Below, one piece after another: positions 5,494-10,327 of a stretch of 10,327 bases of DNA. A program made the translations under genes and the position numbers. The stretch covers positions 1 through 10,327 of the forward strand of contig CAYXXZ010000097.1 in the NCBI GenBank assembly GCA_964469165.1, written 5' to 3'. This stretch comes from CAYXXZ01 sp964469165 (GTDB taxonomy: Bacteria; Pseudomonadota; Gammaproteobacteria; Pseudomonadales; Porticoccaceae). Numbering within the stretch: position 1 is the stretch's first letter; the number at the start of each line of letters is the position of its first letter. The notes under the pieces are model-generated. The model did no database searches. It was not told the DNA's origin and worked only from the letters and a program-made list of their open reading frames with translations.

Positions 5494-5506
5494 GTCAGTG
5501 CCATTC
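5489..5506 (-). repeat. 18-bp dispersed motif, inverted copy
   Basis: CTTAAGTCAGTGCCATTC is the reverse complement of the motif at 2048-2065 with one difference. It abuts the hairpin repeat starting at 5507. Confidence 0.65.
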
Positions 5507-5586
5507 AAGTCAGTTGTCAGTGAGGATGACGCCCCACTGATAACTGTCAACTGAAAACTGTTAACTCATTCCTCACAAAATAAAAC
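5507..5586 (+). repeat. Hairpin repeat copy 2 at the left edge of the catabolic module
   Basis: The copy has only about one and a half AGTTGTC heptamers, then the hairpin CAGTTGTCAGTG (5511-5522) with CACTGATAACTG (5535-5546), then the same AACTG-rich tail as copy 1. Identity with copy 1 (three substitutions over about 70 nt) continues to 5586, that is, 11 nt into the coding end of the dioxygenase beta gene, whose stop codon (5573-5575) also lies inside the repeat. On the minus strand the hairpin comes right after that gene and may end its transcription. Confidence 0.88.
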
Positions 5587-6058
5587 CAAGTCCTCCCTGG
5601 CCAGCCAGCGCGTCGAGGTCCAGATAGGCGGTCTTGCGCCTGATCCTGAAGCTGTCGCCGTCGCGCTTGAGCAGGTAGCGGTACTGCCCCATGTACTGGG
5701 TGATCTGTGAACGGCGCACCCGGTAGACACAGAAGTTGGCGACAGCGCTCAGGGTGTCGCCGCTTTCCTCCAGGACGCGCACGTTGCTCACCAGATGGCG
5801 GATGTTGGAGCGTGGATTTTCGCAGTACGCGTTCTTGCCGCTCATGCGTTCCACGCGCGCTCCCAACATGGCCCTGTCATCGGCGATGATGAACAAGGTG
5901 GTGTCGTACGATGTTTCCTCGATGTCCTTCAAACCGATGGGGGGCACCAGATACTCGGCATCGTCGGTGAGCAAAGCCTCCCAGTCGTTCAACTGCCAGC
6001 GATCGAGCAGGTCGGCTTCTTCAAACAGGAATTTCTCCACAGATTCTTTCAATGTCAT
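5573..6058 (-). CDS. Aromatic ring-hydroxylating dioxygenase, beta subunit
   Basis: A 161-residue small subunit of a Rieske non-heme iron oxygenase, with the NTF2/SnoaL-like cone fold typical of the family (usual length about 160-190). Recognisable parts are the N-terminal helix with FLFEEADLLDRWQLNDWEAL, the central VERMSGKNAYCENPRSNIRH segment, and the C-terminal YRVRRSQITQYMGQYRYLLK strand region followed by RIRRKTAYLD. It has no cofactor; it stabilises the alpha-subunit hexamer and can affect substrate choice. It follows the alpha gene by 11 nt and AAGG lies about 9 nt before its ATG, so the two are one transcript. The last codons (GFIL, stop) coincide with the end of the hairpin repeat, so the extreme C-terminus might be repeat-derived. 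Confidence 0.93.
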   Translation of the reverse strand: MTLKESVEKFLFEEADLLDRWQLNDWEALLTDDAEYLVPPIGLKDIEETSYDTTLFIIADDRAMLGARVERMSGKNAYCENPRSNIRHLVSNVRVLEESGDTLSAVANFCVYRVRRSQITQYMGQYRYLLKRDGDSFRIRRKTAYLDLDALAGQGGLGFIL

Positions 6059-6069
6059 TGTTATCGGCC

Positions 6070-7392
6070 TTATTCCTCAAAGGTCTCTTCACCGCGCAGC
6101 ACGCGATCCCACTGGGTCCACCAGGCACGCTGCTGGCCCTCGTCCGCATGATCGCCGCGCACGTACAGCGGGTCTTCATCGGCTCCGGGCACCATGCCCT
6201 TGGAGTAGTCGTGCATGAATGCCGGCGACTGCTGATCGCCAATGGCGCGGCGCTCGAACATCTCGTAGTCATCAGGATGGGCAAAGCCGCCGGGGCCCAC
6301 GAAGGTCAGGTGGTTCTGCAGTCTCACCTTGCGCACCAGGGGATCTTCTCCCACCGGCGCCAGGTTCCAGATGTTGGACAGCGTGGTGGTGGGCGACAGG
6401 GGATAGGATGTGCGGACGGACAGTGACATCACATCGTTGAGGATGGTGTTGGGAAAAATCAACATGTTGCGGTTGCTGGTCGCCATCCGCATGCCCCGTT
6501 CGGGGCCCCATTTCTTGACGAGTTCCGCCTGCTTGGCTTCGATCAGTGGCCGCGTCTCTTCACCAAAGGCGGGAATCCAGTCCGCCGAGGGCTTGCCGGA
6601 GCGCACCGTGGTTTCGAACCCGGCATGGCCGTTGCCAAAGCCGTACGCCTTGCCCACGTAGGTGGATGCCTGTTGTTCGGCGCTCTCCGCGGCCCGCTTG
6701 CGGGCGTACTGGAAGTAGCTGGAGTGCAGGGAAATACCGTGGTACGAGTCGATCTGGTTTTCGCTGATGGACTTCCAGTTGCACGGCGCATGGAATTCCT
6801 GCGCGCCAGGTGTGACTTCCAGGCCCTGCTCGTGGGGATCGACGATGAGATCGATCCACTCCTTGGTATCCGCCAGGTATTTTTCCAGGCTGATGGCGCG
6901 GGGATTCATGTTGAGGAAATAAAAGCCGCGGTACTGTTCGAGGCGCGCGACAGCGTGCAGATTGTAAAAACCGCCTTCGTTGAAATCGGGACCATAGCCG
7001 TAGGTGGTATTCTGGTTCAGCAATTCGCCGGTATCGCCAAATACCCAGCCGTGGTACGGGCAGGTGAATACGCGCGCCTTGCCGCAGGTTTCGGTGGTCA
7101 GCAGCGTGCCTCTGTGGGTGCAGAGGTTGTGAAAGGCATTGACCTTGCCGTTGCGATCCTTGTTGAAAATGATGTTGTAACCGCCAACCTGACGGGTGAG
7201 AAAAGTGCCGGGTTCACGCACTTCCGACTCGTGGCCGACATACAGCCAGCAGCGGTTGAAAATGAAGTTTCTTTCCCTTTCGAAAACGGCCTGGTCCATG
7301 AAGGCGCGCTTGTCGACCAGAAAGCGGCCTCTGGTCCTGTCCACCTGGATATAGGGGCCGGCAGGCAGATCCTTACTCGCGGGAGCGTTCAT
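6070..7392 (-). CDS. Aromatic ring-hydroxylating dioxygenase, alpha subunit (Rieske)
   Basis: A 440-residue catalytic large subunit. The N-terminal Rieske domain binds a [2Fe-2S] cluster through Cys91, His93, Cys111 and His114 (CTHRG and CPYHGW). The catalytic domain holds the mononuclear iron motif ENQIDSYHGISLH: His218 and His223 are ligands, Asp215 is the expected bridge between cluster and iron of neighbouring subunits, and the third ligand should be in HPDDYEMFE (Asp374/375). The enzyme uses O2 and electrons from a ferredoxin/reductase to hydroxylate an aromatic or similar ring. No electron-transfer gene is present here, so partners must be encoded elsewhere. ATG 7392 has AGGAG about 9 nt upstream. 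The substrate cannot be told from the sequence. Divergent acyl-CoA dehydrogenase genes suggest a carboxylated or CoA-linked pathway. Confidence 0.96.
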   Translation of the reverse strand: MNAPASKDLPAGPYIQVDRTRGRFLVDKRAFMDQAVFERERNFIFNRCWLYVGHESEVREPGTFLTRQVGGYNIIFNKDRNGKVNAFHNLCTHRGTLLTTETCGKARVFTCPYHGWVFGDTGELLNQNTTYGYGPDFNEGGFYNLHAVARLEQYRGFYFLNMNPRAISLEKYLADTKEWIDLIVDPHEQGLEVTPGAQEFHAPCNWKSISENQIDSYHGISLHSSYFQYARKRAAESAEQQASTYVGKAYGFGNGHAGFETTVRSGKPSADWIPAFGEETRPLIEAKQAELVKKWGPERGMRMATSNRNMLIFPNTILNDVMSLSVRTSYPLSPTTTLSNIWNLAPVGEDPLVRKVRLQNHLTFVGPGGFAHPDDYEMFERRAIGDQQSPAFMHDYSKGMVPGADEDPLYVRGDHADEGQQRAWWTQWDRVLRGEETFEE

Positions 7393-7497
7393 GTCGTTAT
7401 CTCCTATCCTGTTTAAATTCCCGCCAATGTGGCGGTCCTGGGGCCGAGATGGCCTTATTGCTTATAAGTCGGAGTTTGGGCTGCGCGCTGCAGTTCA

Positions 7498-7573
7498 GCT
7501 ATAAGCTATGAGTTGAACTCTGACAGAGCTCCGTTCTTCCAGAACGCCTGCTCAAAGCTTATGGCTTACAGCT
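7498..7573. repeat. Complex palindrome built from AAGCTTT-like heptamers
   Basis: AGCTATAAGCTATGAG (7498-7513) is complementary to 7551-7573, the right arm having one extra 7-nt unit (AAGCTTT). Nested smaller palindromes lie between the arms: CTCTGACAGAG at 7518-7528 and GTTCTTCCAGAAC at 7533-7545. The design (heptamers forming an imperfect hairpin) parallels the AGTTGTC repeats at the module edges with a different unit. Confidence 0.6.
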
Positions 7574-7779
7574 CGCCTCGTCTCACAGGACTGTCGCCTG
7601 AATGTCCGACTACTGTTTAATACTACTACTTGATATAGGGCCTTTGAATCATAGCCGTTATCAACTGATAAAACCACATTTTCAGGATGGTTCTCCCTGC
7701 CGAATCGGGTTTTCCTGACGAGGGGTGTGGCCGGTCCTGAGAGGGCTTCGCTATAATTGACTTCTGGTCGCATTTCTCT

Positions 7780-7808
7780 TTGACTCCATAGACGATGCCG
7801 TTTAGTCT
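7780..7808 (+). promoter_or_regulatory. Possible sigma-70 promoter for the acyl-CoA dehydrogenase genes
   Basis: TTGACT (7780-7785) is followed after 17 nt by TAGTCT (7803-7808), a 4/6 match to the -10 consensus. Transcription would begin near 7815, giving a leader of about 38 nt before ATG 7853. A second TTGACT at 7757-7762 has no good -10. This is pattern matching only. Confidence 0.3.
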
Positions 7809-7852
7809 TAGACCGATTTGCTTTCCACTGACAATCACAAGAGACAGTATCA

Positions 7853-9004
7853 ATGCCATACCAAACGACTCCAGGGCTTTACAATACCGAACACGAAATT
7901 TTCCGTGAAACCTTCCGCCGTTTCCTTCTCGAGGAAGTGGAACCCAACCTCGAAGAGTGGACCGAGAACCACGGCATTCCCAAGGAATTCTGGAAGAAGG
8001 CCGGCGCCGCCGGTGTTCTGGGCGTGGATATCCCCGAGGAATACGGCGGTCCCGGTGGCGACTTCCTGTTCCGCCTGGTGATCGCCGAGGAACTGGGCTA
8101 CAGCCCGGCCGGTGCGACTGTCGGGCCCGCGTTCATCGGCGACGGCGTCGGTGAGATTCTCCACCGCTGCGGTACCAAGGAGCAGTGTGCACGCTGGCTG
8201 CCCGGCATGGTGAAGGGGGAATATCGCGGTGCGCTCGCCATCACCGAACCCGATAGCGGCAGTGATGTGTCCGCAACCCGCACCACCGCAGTGCGGGACG
8301 GCGACGAATACGTGATCAACGGTTCCAAGACCTACATTTCCAACTCCGTGGATGCCGACTTCTTCATGGTTGGTTGCAAGACCGATCCGAGCAAGGGTTC
8401 GAAGGGCATTTCCGTGATCATCGTGGAAGGCGACACGCCCGGCTTCCGCCGTGGCCGCCGCCTCAAGAAAATGGGCTGCAACGCCTCCATGACCGGTGAA
8501 ATCTTCTTCGAGAACGTGCGCGTGCCGGTTTCCAACCTCATGGGCGAAGAGGGCGGCGGCATGAAGATCATGATGGGCGGCGTCAACATGGACCGCATCA
8601 TGTGGCCCATCATCGGTCACGCGGCGGGAACCCGCGCTTTCGAGGAAACCGTCGACTTCGTCAAGAACCGCAAGGCGTTCGGCCAGACCATCTTCGATTT
8701 CCAGAATACCCAGTTCAAACTGGCGGAAATCAAGACCGAGCTGGCGGTGGGCCGCGCCTTCATCGATACCGTCATCCGCAACTACAAGGAAAACGGCAAG
8801 CTGGATATGCAGCTGTGCGCCATGGCCAAGCTCTGGGGTTGCGAAATGGAAGGGCGGGTCATCGACCAGTGCGTACAGTTGCATGGCGGTGCCGGTTACA
8901 TGGATGAATACAACGTCTCCAAGTTCTACACCGCGGCGCGCCTGCACCGGATTTTTGCGGGTACGTCCGAAATCATGCGCCTCCTTATCGCGCGCACCAT
9001 CTGA
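7853..9004 (+). CDS. Acyl-CoA dehydrogenase, paralogue 1
   Basis: A 383-residue FAD flavoprotein of the acyl-CoA dehydrogenase family, which introduces an alpha,beta double bond into an acyl-CoA and passes electrons to electron-transfer flavoprotein. Seen: helical N-terminal domain with GVDIPEEYGGPGGDF (57-71), beta-domain motif AITEPDSGSDV (129-139) for FAD/substrate contact, GRRLKKMG, FENVRVPVSNLMGEEG (219-234), FGQTIFDFQ (276-284), and QLHGGAGYM (342-350). The usual C-terminal catalytic Glu of the IYEGT motif is Ala369 (IFAGTSEIMR), as in long-chain/isovaleryl-type enzymes, but the alternative helix-G Glu of those enzymes is Asp247 (VNMDRI). AAGAGA about 9 nt upstream supports ATG 7853. 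It is first of a tandem pair and divergent from the dioxygenase operon. The substrate is unknown. Confidence 0.95.
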   Translation: MPYQTTPGLYNTEHEIFRETFRRFLLEEVEPNLEEWTENHGIPKEFWKKAGAAGVLGVDIPEEYGGPGGDFLFRLVIAEELGYSPAGATVGPAFIGDGVGEILHRCGTKEQCARWLPGMVKGEYRGALAITEPDSGSDVSATRTTAVRDGDEYVINGSKTYISNSVDADFFMVGCKTDPSKGSKGISVIIVEGDTPGFRRGRRLKKMGCNASMTGEIFFENVRVPVSNLMGEEGGGMKIMMGGVNMDRIMWPIIGHAAGTRAFEETVDFVKNRKAFGQTIFDFQNTQFKLAEIKTELAVGRAFIDTVIRNYKENGKLDMQLCAMAKLWGCEMEGRVIDQCVQLHGGAGYMDEYNVSKFYTAARLHRIFAGTSEIMRLLIARTI

Positions 9005-9016
9005 GCAACCATTATC

Positions 9017-9047
9017 TATCTCCCGTCGTCTTCGGCGGCGGGAGATA
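9017..9047 (+). promoter_or_regulatory. Intercistronic hairpin with UUCG-type loop
   Basis: TATCTCCCGTCGTC pairs fully with the complementary strand up to 9047 around a TTCG tip, with two G-U wobbles in about 14 bp. It lies midway in the 73-nt gap between the paired dehydrogenase genes. No T-run follows, so it is unlikely to be a full terminator. It may stabilise the upstream mRNA 3' end or tune expression of the second gene. Confidence 0.7.
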
Positions 9048-9077
9048 TCGACAACGACAGACGATGAAGAGCAAACA

Positions 9078-10229
9078 ATGACTTATCCCATATCTCCCGG
9101 TATCTACAGCACCGAACACGATATCTTCCGCGAAACCTTCCGCCGCTTCCTGCAGACCGAGGCCGAGCCCTATCTGGAAGAGTGGAACGAAAAGCACGAA
9201 ATCCCCCGCGACTTCTATCGCAAGGCTGGCGCTGCCGGTGTTCTGGGCGTGGATATTCCCGAAGAGTACGGCGGCCCCGGCGGCGACTTTCTCCACCGCC
9301 TGGTGATTGCGGAGGAGTTGGGCTACAGCCCTGCCGGCGCAAGCATCGGCTCATCCTTCATCGGCGACAACATCAGCCACATTCTGTATCACAACGCCAA
9401 TGAAGAGCAGCGCCGGAAGTGGCTGCCGAAGATGGTCACCGGCGAAGTGCGCTTTGCCTTTGCCATCACCGAGCCCGACAGCGGCAGCGACGTGGCGGGC
9501 ATGCGCTCCACCGCGATCCGCGACGGCGATGAGTTCGTGATCAACGGTGCCAAGACTTTCATCGGCAACGCCAATACCGCGGATGTTGTGATCTTCGCCT
9601 GCAAAACCAAGCCGGAACTGGGCGGCAAGGGTGTTTCCTGCATCATCGTGGAGATGGACCGCCCGGGCGTGAGCCGGGGCCGCAAGCTGCGCAAGATGGG
9701 CATGAGCGCGGCCGATACCGGTGAGATTTCCATGGAAAACGTGCGGGTGCCGGTTTCCAACCTGATGGGCGAGGAAGGCAAGGGCATGAACATCATGCTC
9801 GGTGGTGTGAATTCCGACCGCATCGTATGGCCGTTGATCGCCCATGGCGCCGCGACCCGCGCCTTCGACGAAACCGTGACTTTCGTGAAGAACCGCAAGG
9901 CGTTCGGCCAGACCATCTTCGATTTCCAGAATACCCAGTTCAAGCTGGCGGAAATCAAAACCGAACTGGCGGTGGGCCGCGCGTTCCTTGACGACGTGAT
10001 CCGCGATTACCAGGCCAACGGCAAGCTGGACATGCTCAAGTGCGCCATGTGCAAGATGTGGGTGCCGGAAATGGAAGGCCGCGTGATCGACCAGTGCGTA
10101 CAGTTGCACGGCGGCGCCGGCTACATGGATGAATACCACGTCTCCCGCCTGTATACGGGCGCGCGCCTGCACCGGATTTTCGCCGGCACGGCGGAGATCA
10201 TGCGCTTGATCGTTGCGCGCTCGATCTGA
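9078..10229 (+). CDS. Acyl-CoA dehydrogenase, paralogue 2
   Basis: Also 383 residues and aligning with its neighbour without a gap (277 of 383 identical by hand count). It therefore arose by tandem duplication. The family motifs recur at the same positions: AITEPDSGSDV (129-139), NVRVPVSNLMGEEG, FGQTIFDFQ, QLHGGAGYM and RIFAGTAEIMR. The catalytic positions show the same pattern, Ala369 and Asp247 (VNSDRI). Differences concentrate at residues 96-125 and 165-215, which in this family include substrate- and FAD-facing loops, so the two may act on different steps or chain forms, or as a heteromer. ATG 9078 is preferred over an upstream in-frame start at 8883, which would overlap the first gene. 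The ribosome-binding site is weak (GAAGAG). The hairpin repeat begins 9 nt after the stop. Confidence 0.95.
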   Translation: MTYPISPGIYSTEHDIFRETFRRFLQTEAEPYLEEWNEKHEIPRDFYRKAGAAGVLGVDIPEEYGGPGGDFLHRLVIAEELGYSPAGASIGSSFIGDNISHILYHNANEEQRRKWLPKMVTGEVRFAFAITEPDSGSDVAGMRSTAIRDGDEFVINGAKTFIGNANTADVVIFACKTKPELGGKGVSCIIVEMDRPGVSRGRKLRKMGMSAADTGEISMENVRVPVSNLMGEEGKGMNIMLGGVNSDRIVWPLIAHGAATRAFDETVTFVKNRKAFGQTIFDFQNTQFKLAEIKTELAVGRAFLDDVIRDYQANGKLDMLKCAMCKMWVPEMEGRVIDQCVQLHGGAGYMDEYHVSRLYTGARLHRIFAGTAEIMRLIVARSI

Positions 10230-10237
10230 TTGGTAAG

Positions 10238-10327
10238 TAGTTCACAGTTTACAGTTGACAGTTATCAGTGGGGTGTCATCCTCACTGACAACTGACAACT
10301 GACAACTGACAACTGACAACTGACAAC
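10238..10327 (-). repeat. Hairpin repeat copy 3 with TGACAAC x6, inverted
   Basis: This is the reverse complement of the unit at the window start: AACTG-rich tail at 10238-10258, hairpin CAGTTATCAGTG (10259-10270) with CACTGACAACTG (10283-10294), then six perfect TGACAAC units (10286-10327) running off the window. It is in inverted orientation relative to the 5507 copy, so the two enclose the catabolic genes. Placed just after the second dehydrogenase gene, the hairpin may end its transcription. Confidence 0.9.

Larger units (their letters stand above)
7393..7852. other. 460-bp divergent intergenic region
   Basis: The region lies between the outward-facing dioxygenase and dehydrogenase genes and should hold the promoters for both. 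A perfect 6-bp hairpin CCGCCA/TGGCGG (7421-7435) lies in the leader of the alpha gene. A heptamer-based palindrome is at 7498-7573 and a possible promoter at 7780-7808. Short minus-strand frames here (7552-7773, 7626-7859) resemble no known protein and lack good ribosome-binding sites. No regulator gene is seen. The stretch 7580-7779 shows nothing I can identify; it could be the worn remains of an insertion. Confidence 0.6.

Noticed and set aside
6625..7416. 263-codon plus-strand frame opposite the dioxygenase alpha gene
   Set aside because: Antisense shadow; the minus-strand frame carries the Rieske and iron-ligand motifs.
7552..7859. Small minus-strand genes in the divergent intergenic region
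   Set aside because: No family resemblance, no convincing ribosome-binding site, and overlap with the palindrome and a promoter candidate; they may be remnants, but nothing supports a gene.
7850..8947. 365-codon minus-strand frame opposite the first dehydrogenase
   Set aside because: The His/Ala/Val-rich translation is typical of antisense to a high-GC gene; a parallel shadow exists opposite the second gene at 9351-10172.
8883..9077. Upstream extension of the second dehydrogenase
   Set aside because: It would overlap the first gene by 122 nt and add a Ser/Arg-rich tail absent from the paralogue; ATG 9078 gives the same length as paralogue 1.
1..10327. Circular element closed by terminal repeats
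   Set aside because: The heptamer arrays at the two ends are in inverted, not direct, orientation, so the ends do not overlap as a circle would.

Overview
The window looks like chromosomal DNA of a gammaproteobacterium with flexible gene content, possibly a marine one. This is an inference from the protein families and from roughly 60% GC in the metabolic genes; no taxonomic marker is present. Two very different halves meet at about 5.5 kb. All recognition was done by reading the sequence, without a database search.

Left half (1-5506) is an accessory, repeat-ridden region. It opens with a heptamer array (AGTTGTC x7) and its hairpin. Next come two AT-rich two-gene cassettes: 341-589 with 590-1030, and 1342-1734 with 1745-1996. 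In each, an unrecognised soluble-looking protein is followed at once by a small membrane protein. Cassette 1 lies between 30-bp direct repeats (132-161, 1026-1055). Cassette 2 lies between direct repeats that each carry the same short Rhs/YD-repeat fragment and the same 61-bp palindrome. A REP-associated tyrosine transposase (RAYT) gene at 2527-3222 is bounded by inverted copies of the 15-mer GGGACGGAGGGATTA, which also makes the arms of the palindromes. Further right are an orphan contractile-injection/phage-type tail sheath gene (3333-4868), the last ~67 codons of a YpfJ-type zinc metallopeptidase gene cut off at a 15-mer copy (4879-5079, minus), and a larger Rhs fragment (5176-5493). This half reads as a decayed Rhs locus with tip-cassette remnants, colonised by a RAYT and its non-autonomous repeats.

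Right half (5573-10229) is a compact catabolic module: a Rieske ring-hydroxylating dioxygenase alpha/beta pair on the minus strand and, divergently, two tandem acyl-CoA dehydrogenase paralogues of identical length (383 aa, about 72% identical by hand count). A 460-bp divergent intergenic region separates them. The genes suggest oxygenation of an aromatic or alicyclic compound together with alpha,beta-dehydrogenation of a CoA-activated acid. No ferredoxin, reductase, CoA ligase or regulator is present in the window, and the substrate cannot be read from the sequence.

The catabolic module is enclosed by inverted copies of the hairpin/heptamer repeat found at the window start (5507-5586 and 10238-10327), each touching the 3' end of the outermost gene. 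The main points for a second look are the cassettes with their repeat boundaries, the RAYT with its matching 61-bp palindromes, the inverted repeats around the catabolic genes, and the acyl-CoA dehydrogenases, which lack glutamate at both known catalytic-base positions.
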